Program-made: the position numbers and the translations under genes
Shown: positions 13,046-25,610 of the stretch, piece by piece
Layout: every line of letters starts with the position of its first letter
How positions within the stretch are numbered: position 1 is the stretch's first letter
DNA from: Climacium dendroides
Lineage: Eukaryota > Streptophyta > Bryopsida > Hypnales > Climaciaceae
Reading direction: 5' to 3'
Length of the DNA: 64,000 nt
NCBI GenBank assembly: GCA_950106755.1
Contig: OX467087.1
Span: forward strand, 23,192,047 to 23,256,046
The notes under the pieces: generated by a model
What the model saw: only the letters and a program-made list of their open reading frames with translations
Database searches by the model: none
Told to the model about the DNA's origin: nothing

Positions 13046-14975
13046 TAGATATTTTTGTGCCATTGTAGTGTCATTTGCTACATTTGTGGACACAAAGCTT
13101 TTTAATGAACAATGTTATGTCAAGTGAACCTAGTATAAAACATCTTATTCAATATTAAGTACTTTAATAGAGTAAATAAATAGTTGTTTAATACTTACCC
13201 CTTAAAGGCCTAAGGCCTTTGAGGATTTAAAAACATCATTGCTTTGGATTGTTGTAGTCCAAAATGTTACTAGGGTATAGACATCTCAACTGTACATTCT
13301 TGTAGTGTACTTGTTGTGGATGATGTGAATCAAATTTGGAGCCATTTGGCCTCATAGATTGCAAGATTATAATGTTTTAGCATAGAAAGAGGATGCTGAA
13401 ATTTTCCTAGCAACACATTTGGAGGTGAAATTTGATTTCTAAACCTACTCAAATGAAAAGACTTTAAACTATAAAGTGTTTCAAAACCAACATAAAAACA
13501 CATTGGTGAAAGAAAATACCATTAAATAAACTCATTAAATTTGCAAAATGGCTTTGAAATGTCAAAAAATAGCAAGAAATGTGGCAAAAAAACCCATCTA
13601 GGGCTAAACCTCCTACTAAAATGATTTTCAATCACTCATAACTTCTTGGATTGATATGAAATTTTAAATACACAAACTAGACTAGTATGTGCAACTTTCC
13701 CAATTTTTAAAATTTGAAACGGACACTGTGTAAAGAAGAAACAAGCCACCAAAGTTCATTGTAATCTATAAATGTCAAGATTTTGATCTTTGAATTGCTC
13801 CCAAATATTCAAATCAACTTGGATTGACATAAAAATTTTACCACAATAATTAGACTTTAAGGGAAATGTAGCCTATCAAACAAACATTGGATGGAGGAGA
13901 TACAAGCTTCCAAAGTTGCAGCTATTACATGTACTTTGGTCAATGCAAATTGAACCTCTGAACTTCAAAAGGCTTACAAAAAATTAGTACATCTTGGATT
14001 GATCTAAAAACTCTACCACACAAATAAGAAGAGAGAATATGTATTTTCCAACAAGTTTTATTGTATTTAGACATTGGATGCAAGTGTTACAACACTTTGA
14101 ATTGGACCTAAAACTATGTGAAGACACTATTGGTACCCTTGGGCAGTGAGGGATTACAGCAATCCACTTTGAGTTTTTTGAGAACTTAGGCAAGTTCTAT
14201 TAACTTCTCAATTTGGAATTTTTGCATAAAATTGACAAAGTTGATGCTAATTATTCTAATACATATGCATAGCTTTGTTTCACATCATTCCAATAAATAT
14301 AGCAAAAGATATAATTTCCTTTTTCTTAAATGTCAAATTGGTCAAGTAAAATTTATTCAAATAAAATAATAATAATAATTTTTAATTGTTTAGAATTATA
14401 ACTACTCAAAAGCATTTAACCCTAGAACATCTAGACTCTTCTCCAAAATTGAGGATCTGGAGAAAATCATTATAAAGTGCTATTTAGAAGAATCTTTTAG
14501 AGGTGATATACAAAGGAAAGTTGTAGATTTTGAATTTTAGATTTCATCCATATGGTTAGATTCACCAATGCTATCACCAATATTTTTTTTTATAAATTTG
14601 GAAAAGGAAATTTCAAAATTCCTTCAAAATTTGATTACGAGCAAAATATTATCATTTTTTGAACAAATGATTCAAAATGGATTCAAAATGAGGTTCTCTT
14701 GACATAATGATTTGTTGAAATTTTTGTGTTCTTTACATCTATAGCCTCATTTTTGCAAATTTAGTTTTGAATTGGAGTCAATGCAATTTGACCACTTAAC
14801 ACACTTCCGCATTTGTAATTTTAGAAAAAATTTATATTCTAATAACACCAAATCCAACCATTAGATAAGACAAGAACTTAATAAAGTATCACCAAAAATT
14901 AGGATGACTTTCATATAAGTAGGAAAGAGACAAAATCAAGAAGTTCAATATGTTCATTGTCCAAAAAACAAAGTC

Positions 14976-17755
14976 AAACTTATACACTATTTTCGATTCC
15001 ATAAAATACATGTGTCACATCTACAAAGTGATTTTTGCAAGACTTAACAAGTTCCTTCATCCTTTGGAAGACAAATTTGGTATCCAATTGATCTACCTTT
15101 CCTATTGTTGATCACTAATTTTGGAGTTGCTATCAAAATTTTCTATATCCAAATTTAGATAGATCTTCTTTGACTTAAATATCATTGACATTATCACATT
15201 TGTTAAGACTAAACCACATGCCATCTTTAAATTTGTTTACAATGAAGTAAACCTCTAAAATTATGACATGGAAATTTGATTTTATCACCGCATTGCAAAA
15301 ACAAATTTTGGCATGTAGTATTACGATCACCAAAAAATTAGATAAAAATGTAATGGTACAGATTTGCCAAATGCAAAAAGGATTCTAAACTATCTCCCAC
15401 TTTTATGTATTTCAAAATGTTGTTTTTACCTACAACATCATAATTGTAAATATTAGAAAAGAGGATATAATTATGTACTGTAGTCTAGCTCTTTTTGCTT
15501 TTTGTAGAACTTTTTCGATTTTTGTGACATTATATACATTATTTATATATATATTAGAATTTTAGTGTAAAAGTAGCTTCTAAGTGCATTAAAGTGTCCA
15601 AAATGTAAAAAGATATTTTAGTGAGTAGCTACAAACTAATAGAAAAGGGCAAAAAGACAAAGAAAAAGTAAAAGTAAAAGCTGGTAAAAGAAAAAGTCAA
15701 AAAGGTAAAGAAAAGGAGAAGACCCAGGGTTTCAGGAGGCGCGCGTCGCACCGATTGCGAAAGTTGCGACCCCTCCAATCACCCCCGGAATTTAGCATTA
15801 ATCCCTGCTGTTTTCCTCAATTTCTCTCTCTTGCATTTTTTTTTTTTTTTTTTTTTTTTCTGTGCGGTGTAACTCTCATTGCGCCGATCTTGCGCTGTTG
15901 ATATGCTGTTTCGATAATGCTATTTGCCAGTGTAATAAAAGTGCTATTTCAAATTGTGTTGGTTGTGAGGGAATCGTGTGCATAATTTTGTGAGCAATTG
16001 TGTGAAATTTGCGTTGTTGTGCTGAAGATTGATTGAAGTGCTATCTGGTCAATTCTCTGTGCGTGGTGGGGAATCTGTCGGGAATATGATTTTGAAGAAT
16101 TGTTAGGAATTATACACTGTAGATTGTACCGAGTCTGAGGTCACTTAGTCTTGAGTGCCGGTGGATTGGGCAAGCAATTTGTTGGGATTTGAGCCTGATC
16201 GGAGGAATAGCCGAAACGATTGCTAGCACTATGAACAAGAATCGGAGCTTGGTAGTGATTTAAACGCCGGGATGCTGCAGTGTCAAGGATTTTCCATTTT
16301 TGAAGCAGTCTCACGATCGTAAATAAAAAAAAATTGAAAGACTTACACAACTCCATGTGTAGGTGAATTGATCGTTGTGGGTGCTGGAGTGAAGAATCAG
16401 CAGATCCCTGGATTCGGCAATCTCGACAGGCGCAGCAGCCGCTACAAATCTCGGTTTCTTTCAATCGTTGTATACAAATTGTGCTCGTTATGTGTAATTC
16501 ATTGCTCGATCACTCATTCATGATCAAATTAGAGAAATTGTGAGTTGCAAATCGAAACTGAATCGGAGTAATTGTTGCCGCGTCTGGTTTGACCTTCGGC
16601 AAAGCTCGAAATTTTAAAAGTTTGTGCTAATTCATTATCAGAAAAAATTGTGGGAATCAAGATGGAGAGACTGAGTGAGATTCATAAACTAATTCAGTAA
16701 ATTTGGACAAATCGACCGAGAAATTTCAAATCGCAAGCAACGCAACAGATGCAGGTCGCTGCAGTCTGTAGAAATCGAATTAGGGATTTGAATTGAGGTA
16801 ACAAGTTAGGGTGAGGTCCCCAAACGAGGGCTCGGGGTACGGTTGGGACCTAGGCTGGTTCCGATCAGAGACCCAATTTCAGGTAGACACCTGGTTTGGG
16901 ACTGGCTGGGTATTACGGAGGGTTATTGTCCGAGTATCTCAAGGGAAGGGTGTCAATCGGGTATTGCCAGGGTATTGCACGGATATAGGCCCTCTAACCA
17001 CGGTATTAGGTCCACCGGCCAATTAAATCAAAATTTCAGGGTTTTAATGATTATTTTGGCCCGCGACTATAACGAATTAAAATAAGGTCCAAATTTTTCG
17101 AACGGCCCTTTGGGCCATACCCCTAATTGGGAACTAGATTTAAAATTCTATTAATTACTTTGTATTAATTATTATTAGAATTTGTATTGAAAATTGCATA
17201 TGTATGTGGTAAATTTGAATTTTGGAATTGTAGGAATCGATTAACCCATGTATTGGCCAATATTGTCCCTAGAGTTGCTGAGGGGTAACCCATTGTAAGA
17301 CTTTCTAAACCCTAAATTCTAATTTCTTTTGAAATACTACAGATGTATATATTTGTACTATTTTCAAGTACTATAGTGGGCTGTACTAAAGTCTAAGTCC
17401 TGCATTGCATCCATACACAAGTCAGTCCACCCTGAACTATTGTCAAGAACTATTGTCACAAGCCCTAGAACACTAGATAGGACAGAGACGTGCATGCTGA
17501 GTCTTTTATCTTATAATGGACTGTTGAGTGTTTCTTGGGGTATTTAGTGGGAATAAGAAGGAATTTTTATTCTATCTTCAAAACTTAAATACAAAGTGAC
17601 ATTTGAACACACTACACTAACCTTACACAGATCATTCCCTGGTGTTTGAACTTGGTAGCATTTGGAATAGGGATTCCAAAAAAAAACCTAACTACATGTA
17701 CATTCTAAAGACCTTACGTATAATACAAGAAGAAAACCTAACATGAGGTGGAATG
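14976..17755. other. Unassigned, partly GC-richer stretch
   Basis: The first 700 bases are ordinary AT-rich sequence. From about 15720 to 17110 the composition changes: GC- and CpG-bearing sequence, a 24-base poly(T) run at 15836-15859, and several short open frames on both strands (for example 16141-16464 minus and 16811-17026 plus). None matches a family I know. It could be the leader or LTR of a degenerate retroelement or a gene relic, but I see no reverse transcriptase, primer-binding site or LTR pair. I see nothing supportable in 17110-17755. Confidence 0.4.
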
Positions 17756-17757
17756 TA

Positions 17758-18700
17758 CAGTAGGGTCCCAATCAAATTGGCGTTTTCGAAATCGCAGTGA
17801 AGAAAATTTCACTGCAGCCAACTTTGAGAGGCTCCCGAGAGCTGAAAAATTGGTATTTTACCACGAAATTTTTACCACAGCTTGATCTTTATGTTAATAA
17901 CACATGGTCCAAATTTCAAGGCCAAAAGATTCACCATTTAAAAGTTATTCAAAATCTACCAACATGGGTAGTTGTGGAATTTTTTTCACTTCTGCCAACT
18001 TTCACAGCCTCCCAAGGATTGGAATTTTTTTTTTTTGCCATGAAATTTTTGGAACAAAAACTAATATATGATTTCAACATATGGTCCAAATTTCAGGTCC
18101 AAAAGATTAATTCAAAAAAAGATATTCACAATCTACCAACATGTATTGTTTTGAGAAACACTTGTGGAAACCATTTCACTACTACCAACTTTGGCACCCC
18201 TCCAAGGGCTAAGAAATTGTCTATTTACCGTGAATTTTTTGTCACACAACCCTTTCTATGTTAATAACATGTATGCCAAATTTCAAGGACAAAAAAATAT
18301 TACAAAAAAAGATATTTAAAATCTACCAACATGGGCAGCTTTGAGAAACCATTTTTCTATTTCCATCTTTGACACCCTTCCAAGGGCTGATATTTTTTTT
18401 TATTTTTCATGAAATTTTTTCTATACAATAATTTCTATGTTAATAACATGTGTGACAAATTTTAAGGTAAAAAAATTTATAATAAAAAAGATATACACAA
18501 TCTACCAACATGTGTAGTTGTAGGAAACATTGGGAGAAGCCATATCACTACTACCAACTTTGACACCCTCCCAAGGGCTGAGAAATTGTCTATTTACCAT
18601 GAAATTTTTGGCACAAGATATATTTTATGTTAATAACAAGTGTGCCAAAATTCAAGGTCAAAAAATTTATACAAAAAAAGCACACACAATCTACCAATGT
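17758..18700 (+). repeat. Left long inverted repeat of the Tc1 element, built of about five 180 bp units
   Basis: The arm is itself tandemly repeated. A unit of roughly 180-190 bp recurs about five times, each with a CCAACTTT..CC(C)AAGGGCTGA-like block, a CATGAAATTTTT block, a TTAATAACATG..CCAAATTTCAAGG block and an AATCTACCAACATG block; starts lie near 17815, 17992, 18180, 18360 and 18550. The 155 aa open frame at 17797-18264 is translated repeat: the same repeats occur mirrored in the other arm, and the peptide resembles nothing known. Confidence 0.85.
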
Positions 18701-19698
18701 GTATGTCCTCCATTTGCCTCAATCACTGCTTGTAACCTAGAAGGCATAGAATGACATAATTGGAGGAGCTTTGTATCACTAATTAACCTCCACTCTCTTT
18801 CAATAATTGTCTTCATGTCATCTAAGTTTCTAGGCCTATTTGGGTCATGTTGCACTGCATCTTTCAGAATCTTCCAAAGGTTCTCAATTGGATTGAGATC
18901 GGAAGAGTTTGCAAGCCAATCAAGCTTTTCCAAAAGGTGTGATTGTCTCCATTCTCCACATAGTTTGCTACGATGGACAGGTGCGCCATCTTCCATGAGC
19001 AATCCTTGTGGCACTCTACCCATAAAATGAAGCAACTCGCCATTGTAAACCACTTCAACAAAATCCTTAGCAGAGCGTCGATCCTTAGGCATAAAAACAA
19101 GTTGTGAAACTTGTCCTCCAGCAAATGCACCCCAAATCATCAAAGAAGTTCTCCCACTCTTAAAAGTTGGAACTATACAATCTGATGCATAGCGGTCATA
19201 TGCAGTTCTCCAAACATGAATTTGTCTAGAATTTTTTCCAACTTCAAAAGTAGACTCATCTATCCAAACAACTCGCTCCCATTCTTCTACACTCCACCTA
19301 CAATACTTCTGAGCAAAAGCCAATCGTTGAGACATGTGACGAGGTGTCAAAAAAGATTTTTTGACTGCAATTCGACTATAAATGCCACTCCTATGTAAAG
19401 CCCTTCGAATAGTATTTCTAGACACTTGAGTAGGACACATATTAGTAATCTCTGAGAGCGTTAAGCGACGATTAGCTTGTGAGACACGTTTAATAATACG
19501 AACATCTCTATCACTAAGCTTCTTAGCATGATTTCCACCACAAGGTTTGCTTCTGTAGGTTCCATCTTCTCGAAATCTCTTCACCAACCTCTGAACTGTT
19601 CTAACAGGGACTCCAACAATAGCTGCAATATCAACTCCTGTCTTTCCTCACTCACTCAAACCTATAATGCGAGCACGAAATTCAACTAAAATAGCCAT
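18691..19698 (-). pseudogene. Tc1-family DD34E transposase, one in-frame stop
   Basis: This is a DDE transposase that would cut and paste the surrounding element. Translation from the ATG at 19698 gives about 335 codons, the usual Tc1 length. An N-terminal helix-turn-helix region (MAILVEFRARIIGLSE, then GVPVRTVQRLVKRF) precedes a basic linker and the catalytic core. The catalytic aspartates lie in WIDEST (19258-19260) and LMEDGAPVH (18988-18990); the glutamate lies in SSDLNPIENLW (18883-18885). The last two are separated by 34 residues. The only visible defect is TGA at 19648-19650 (codon 17), inside the first helix-turn-helix. Translation from an internal TTG or later ATG would leave the core but lose the DNA-binding end, so the copy is probably inactive. 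The frame runs into the inner edge of the left inverted repeat. Confidence 0.92.
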
Positions 19699-20424
19699 CA
19701 TCTACAACTTTCAAAATGGTAATTGGATCCAAAAAAATTACTAACTAACCTCATGTCTAGAGCACTCAAATCTTAATCAAACCTTAATTAGTAATCACCC
19801 ACCATCCATGATCCAACTCTCATTCACTCAATCTCCATATTACCTCCCTCAGTCACCACATTACCTCACTCACCATGATCCAACCTTCATTCACTCACTC
19901 AGTGACTATAATTCAACCCTCACATAGCGTCACTTACTCATCACATACATTCACTAAGTCACCATGATGCAACCCTTACATAGCCTCACATAGCCTCACT
20001 CATCAAACAATCATACTCAGTTATCACATAGCTCCAGTTAACCACACAGCACATAGCCTCACCCATTCAGTCAACACATCCTTCATGCACTCATGTCCCC
20101 AAAATCTTCAATCCTCTAATTGGAAAAATAATCACCCATTACTTGCCTCAGCACACATCCTACCTCCTGTAATGCTCAATTTTGAAAGCAAGCATTCATA
20201 TTGAGAGGAAAAGCTTCTTCATGCACATATGGTGTTCAAATTTTAAACAAGTGCATTCTTTTAGATGTGACAAGTGCACACATCTAGATTTGGGTATCCT
20301 TGATTTTGTTGAGAAGCATTTATGTATGGGGATTTGGACATTTGGACAATTTTAGACCAAAAGCATGAGTGTCCATATTCTTACAATATTCTCAATATAT
20401 TCTAAAACTGTTTCTCACAACTAC

Positions 20425-21370
20425 ACATATCGGTAGATTGTGTGTGCCTTTTTTTGTATAAATTTTTTGACCTTGAATTTTGGCACACTTGTTATTAACA
20501 TAAAATATATCTTGTGCCAAAAATTTCATGGTAAATAGACAATTTCTCAGCCCTTGGGAGGGTGTCAAAGTTGGTAGTAGTGATATGGCTTCTCCCAATG
20601 TTTCCTACAACTACACATGTTGGTAGATTGTGTATATCTTTTTTATTATAAATTTTTTTACCTTAAAATTTGTCACACATGTTATTAACATAGAAATTAT
20701 TGTATAGAAAAAATTTCATGAAAAATAAAAAAAAATATCAGCCCTTGGAAGGGTGTCAAAGATGGAAATAGAAAAATGGTTTCTCAAAGCTGCCCATGTT
20801 GGTAGATTTTAAATATCTTTTTTTGTAATATTTTTTTGTCCTTGAAATTTGGCATACATGTTATTAACATAGAAAGGGTTGTGTGACAAAAAATTCACGG
20901 TAAATAGACAATTTCTTAGCCCTTGGAGGGGTGCCAAAGTTGGTAGTAGTGAAATGGTTTCCACAAGTGTTTCTCAAAACAATACATGTTGGTAGATTGT
21001 GAATATCTTTTTTTGAATTAATCTTTTGGACCTGAAATTTGGACCATATGTTGAAATCATATATTAGTTTTTGTTCCAAAAATTTCATGGCAAAAAAAAA
21101 AAATTCCAATCCTTGGGAGGCTGTGAAAGTTGGCAGAAGTGAAAAAAATTCCACAACTACCCATGTTGGTAGATTTTGAATAACTTTTAAATGGTGAATC
21201 TTTTGGCCTTGAAATTTGGACCATGTGTTATTAACATAAAGATCAAGCTGTGGTAAAAATTTCGTGGTAAAATACCAATTTTTCAGCTCTCGGGAGCCTC
21301 TCAAAGTTGGCTGCAGTGAAATTTTCTTCACTGCGATTTCGAAAACGCCAATTTGATTGGGACCCTACTG
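20425..21370 (-). repeat. Right long inverted repeat of the Tc1 element
   Basis: It is the mirror copy of 17758-18700, with paired coordinates summing to 39128. The 155-residue open frames of the two arms are identical at the amino-acid level. Similarity fades just past the ATCTACC motif at the inner edge, where a one-base indel appears. It holds the same 180 bp internal units. Confidence 0.88.
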
Positions 21371-21372
21371 TA

Positions 21373-23659
21373 CAAGATCAAGATGTACAACGATAGATGC
21401 CTTGATATTTGACATAAATGAAGACATAATAATGTTAATTGAAACGTCTAGAAAAACATAGATTACCAAGTCAGTGAACAAATCCAATTTGACTATAGAA
21501 ATGTCAGTGAAAGTTATTGCAATCTATGGTAGAATGCTAATCTAATGGAAGAAAATAGAGGAAAGGCAATCACATCATTGCTATATATCATGCATCAATG
21601 ATCCCATCCATACATTGTCCTATATTAACTTCTAAAGGCTAAAGGCATATTTCAAGTAGAAAATGTAAAAAACAAACACTTTTTGGGATAGTGTTAAAAA
21701 AATGATTTTTTTTCCCCAAAATTCAAACATATAAATTTGTATCAAACTAATGTGGAAATTTGAATAAAAGAAAATTCAAAGATTTTGACTACACAATTTG
21801 AATGATTGTAAAGTTTGAAGTTAGAAGAATTTTTTTTTCCGACCTTGTCCTTTTCTTGTCCCTGTAGAAAATCGGGCATCAAGTGGAAACCAAGCGTAGA
21901 ATTAGAAAATGAATCTAATGTGAATGGGAAACTATGACCAAAGAAGAAACATAAAAATACCAAAAAAGTTATTGAATTGAAAACTATTAGGAAAATACTT
22001 ACATAGTCATAGGAGCACTAAATTAGACAAAATAGTAAATTAAAATAGTAAATGAAGGATGGATGAAGGTAAGTAGGAGTTAGTAACTTGGAAAAATAGG
22101 AAAAAGTCAAATTAGGGTTTGGAGGTTCTTCTTCTTTCTCCTCTTTTTGGTATGTGTGGGGCGAGGCTTGTGGGATGTGTGTGTGAAGAGGAAATGTGTG
22201 AAGATCAAGAGAAAAATGACTTAGAAGGAGGGTTAGAGAAATTAGTCGATTAGGTTTGCACCCTATTGTGAGAGAATGGGGTGGAAATTGGAAGAGTTGG
22301 GAAGGACGAAGGATAACTATGACCTATAGGAAGAGCTGCAACTTTGACCAGCTACTGCGGATGATATACACAACCTTTGAAGCTGAAATTTGGAGGAGAG
22401 CTGCGCATGGAAGTTAGCTTTCCATCAAGACAAATCTCAACGAAATCGAAGCTAAACTAAAGCGTTGGTGACTAAGTTTGTGCAAGGAGGGTCTGTTGCT
22501 CATATTATGGTGGTTAGAACCCTCATTTCTTGCTCTTGCTTGATGGCCCATTGGGCCCTAGGCTAAATTCACTGTAATTTTCATTACGATATGCTTGTTT
22601 TTACCATAAGGATGTAGTGGTTCTAATTAGCATGTATAGAGTCCTTGTTGGGAAGCAATTTGGAATATGAAGTTGTATGAGGGGAGGTTCAATTGGGTTT
22701 ATGGAGTGCAATGTATGGGTGTACTTGAGTAGTGGGTGAAGACAATGTATGTTGCCCTTAGTTTTTAGGGCCAATTTTGGACCAATTGTGGCCCATCATG
22801 GCACAATTGGACTAGATTTTTGATTAGGGTTTTGTTCTAAGAGTTTGATTCACAAGTTTTGGTGAAATTGGAGTAGTATGAGGTGCTTTTAGCAATTTTT
22901 AGATGGGCTACCCTCTTCTAGTTGGGCAATTGATGTGAAAACCTAAATCTTAAAGAAGCATGTATAAGTCCATTGCTTGGAAGGCATTTAGACTAGGGTC
23001 CCTCCACTCCTCTTTTGGCCCAATTTTGTGAATGAGTTTTACTTTAAGGTGAAATTCACTCACACATGCTTAAAAAATTTGAGATCATTCGGAATTGTAC
23101 AACATGTAGGAAAAAAATAGTAAGTAGAAAGAAATAGACAATCATTTAAAACACTAAATTATTAAGAATTTATTTATGGAATTGAAAAATGAGAATTCCA
23201 ATGGTTGTAATGTTTTAATATATAATATATATCCTAGGATTTTATTTTTTTCAAAAAACACTGAGAATTCAATAAAGGACTCCAAAGTTTATTTTAGAGT
23301 CGAGAATCCAAAAGTGCCTGCAAACTAAATTTACTTATAACTTTCATTGCATAAATCAAAATGAAAAGATTTGAAGCTTTTCATGTATATATTACTTTAG
23401 AAGAACAATTTCAATTTTTTATTTTTTTTAAAAGTGATTTTTTAGATTTTTTTAGCTACCCGCTAAATGTTGAAAACGACATATCATGCAATAACGTTTT
23501 AACCGTGTAGTGAAAAGTTATGAAAATTGTTGGGCCTTAAAGCTACTCCTTGGGCACATGTTGTATGAAAATTTCAAAGAAAAATAATAAAATCTCCATT
23601 TGTACTGAGCTACCCAAATTTGCTATAATGCCAAAAAAACATAGTTGAGCATTTAGGGG
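21373..23659. other. Unassigned AT-rich stretch with a TTAA-family end at its right border
   Basis: I recognise no gene. 22080-22560 is slightly less AT-rich and has short open frames without family resemblance. About 23450-23659 resembles, in inverted orientation, the stretch near 8417-8640 of copy A that begins TTAACCCCTAAAGG. It ends GCATTTAGGGG directly against TTAA at 23660-23663, so it looks like the right half of a CCCCTAAA-type element. A possible left end, TTAA then CTTCTAAAGG, lies near 21630, but the pairing is uncertain. Confidence 0.35.
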
Positions 23660-23947
23660 TTAATGAATTCAAGAGCCAATCATTGCATTTGGTTTCTACA
23701 CATTTCTTTATAAGTCACAGGGGATGTATTTGGGGACACCTACGATCACAAATAGGTGCCTATGACATGAATCTTTGAATATTCACAAGTAATTCAAAAA
23801 TACTTGGAGAAATACGAAACTATTTGTGTTGTGTTGTGCATCTATTTTTCTTTCTCTGGAAAATGAGCTAAAAATCATCTTGTCCATGGAAACCTGTGAA
23901 AAAGGCAAAATCAGCCCTTAAAAGGTCACTTTTAGAGGCTCCTACCT
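23660..23947. mobile_element. Truncated AGGTAG-end MITE
   Basis: It matches the right two-thirds of the MITE at 31584-31995, from the TTAATGAATTCAAG point to the CTACCT end at 23942-23947. The break on the left falls exactly on a TTAA that is internal to the intact copies (1962-1965, 31682-31685) and abuts the GCATTTAGGGG end of another element. That is what insertion of a TTAA-targeting element followed by loss of the far half would leave. Confidence 0.65.
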
Positions 23948-24706
23948 TCTGTTTTTTTTTTTAAACAAATGAATTGGATTCCATTGCAAGGATTAAATTA
24001 CAAGGCCTACCAGCCACAAGTGGCCTGGCAGGGAACAACAAGACAAGGTCAAAGACCAGATGCTACCCAGACAAACAAAGAGGAGAGGAGCCGTGAGGCC
24101 CCTTGCGGTCATATGGTCAAAGCTGCAACTTCTTTTAGAAAAGAAAAATCCAGGAGAGTTCCCTGTGTGTCAAATCTCACCTACTGAGAAATAAAACTCA
24201 TAGGATAGAACCACCCATCACCAACCACTAACCCATGAGCAATCAATAGGGGGTTGAAATTCAAGAGAGGCTGGGACTAATTTCCAAACATGAATTCTTG
24301 ATTTCCAATCAATCTTTTCATGGCATATCTGCTGGTTTGGTTTGGAGTGCCAAAATGAACACGAAGTAGTCTCTTAAATGAGTGGTTTTGGAATAGTCTA
24401 AAACCAACTTTTGCATTCCAAAATTCATAATAATTTCCATTCAAGCGATAAAATTACCAAATTTGGGCAATACCCCTCATTTCTATCTCGGCACTTGTGG
24501 AAATATTTCCTTCATTACTATACTCCACATCATATCCATAGGTTGCTATTTGGTCGGTTATAGGTGGTTCTACTTTAATGGGGTCATTTTTTAAGTAGCT
24601 AAGGTGTCCATTGTGGGGTCATCTGGGCTATTTTACCTTACATGTAGCTTACTGACATTGACCTCTTGTTCGGAGGACATGCAACAACATACAACATTAT
24701 AAGTAA

Positions 24707-25036
24707 GATAGAAGGTCCATAAATTGCACACCTAAGAGCTGAAACTAAATTTTGGGGATGTGAAACTTTTTGAAATGTTTTTCAGTAAGTTTTCCTTAAA
24801 AGATAAGAGGAATTGGCATCTAACCCAAGTCCCAACTCTTTATATTTTTTGGAGCTTTGTAGAATTAGTTATGAAATTTTGAAGTCGAAATGGCATAGGG
24901 CTCTAAAACCGACCACCTCCTAAAATGTACATTGTTTGTACATTGCTGGAGGCTATAAAAAGGCAACATGTATAAGATGTGTACATTTGAGGAGGTGGCT
25001 GGTTTTAGAACCTGTGCACTTTTAGATCCTCCTATG
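24707..25036. mobile_element. AGGTAGGAGGT-family MITE, diverged
   Basis: Its ends are imperfect inverted repeats (ATAGAAGGTCCATAAATTGC against ATAGGAGGATCTAAAAGTGC), and the interior matches 12840-13040 of copy A, including the CACCTCCTAAAATGTACA and AGGCTATAAAAAGG blocks. It is non-coding. Confidence 0.55.
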
Positions 25037-25610
25037 ATTTACAAAAGTACTTTGCCAAAGATCTTCAGTTTTGTGTTCCTTTATGCATCTTGAATTTGAA
25101 GTTGGCACACACTGTTTTGAAAATTTTGAGAATTTTCTTGCCTGCTTAGTCCTAGAAGGACACGCCCCCTCAGTCGAAGGTACCATATGTTCAAGTCAGA
25201 TTCAGCACTTGGCTGACAAAATAGTTTAATTTTTGCATTAGGACAATTCAGCAGCTTAATTAGATTTTCTTGACTTTCAACATGTCAATTTTCCTAATTT
25301 TTTAACACTCCTCATTGGAGTAAAGTTTTTTGTCTACTCATGTGTAAATGTGTTCCATTTTCAAAATTTTCTCAAGAATAATTTTTGAATATTTTAGAAT
25401 TGACAAAACAATGAAATTTTTCTAAATTTTCAGAATACTTGTACAATTTTTCATATGTTCCAATTTTTCCTAATTATTTACAAAAGTGACCTACAACTCT
25501 ACAAGAAGGGTAGTCACCAAAATACTCCTTTCACTATTGGATCAACAATTGCATCCTTTGTTTTTGTAGTTAACAGTGAAGTCATCTATCTGACTACAAA
25601 TGACGTTTTA

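Larger units (their letters stand above)
1..14975. repeat. Large direct repeat, copy A (about 15 kb, open at the left edge)
   Basis: The sequence is colinear with 29739-42755 at about 95% identity by eye outside indels. The left end cannot be placed because the window starts inside the repeat. Similarity stops near 14975, where A reads on into 15 kb unlike what follows B. A holds material missing from B: a 738 bp TTAA-flanked element (2250-2987), a block at about 5115-6300, a terminal-inverted-repeat element (6546-7350), an AT microsatellite and about 435 bp at 13510-13945. A and B also differ by a substituted block (9445-9715 against 36742-37540). I see no convincing protein-coding gene; the 60-107 aa open frames are not conserved as proteins between the copies. 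Stretches not listed separately (3020-3900, 8740-11290, 13050-14970) hold AT-rich sequence with nothing I recognise. Confidence 0.9.
17758..21370 (-). mobile_element. Tc1/mariner element, 3.6 kb, with long inverted repeats
   Basis: The outer ends are CAGTAGGGTCCC and its complement, flanked by TA at 17756-17757 and 21371-21372. CAGT ends and a TA duplication are typical of Tc1. The inverted repeats are about 0.94 kb each, with mirror-image coordinates matching without net length change over at least 900 bp, so the arms are almost identical. The transposase gene lies between them on the minus strand. About 720 bp behind the transposase start (19700-20425) is non-coding, with many CACTCA/CCTCAC-like short motifs. 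Near-identical arms suggest recent insertion or arm homogenisation. Confidence 0.93.

Noticed and set aside
15836..15859. Poly(T) run as the tail of a LINE or SINE on the minus strand
   Set aside because: No target duplication, no upstream reverse transcriptase and no pol III boxes could be found.
16141..16464. 107-codon minus-strand frame with several cysteines
   Set aside because: There is no recognisable domain, it lies opposite other open frames in a GC-richer patch, and there is no sign of codon bias or splice sites.
17797..18264. 155-codon open frame, repeated identically at 20864-21331 on the other strand
   Set aside because: The frame lies wholly in the inverted repeat arms, starts with GTG, and translates the internal 180 bp repeat; identity comes from the arms being identical, not from protein selection.
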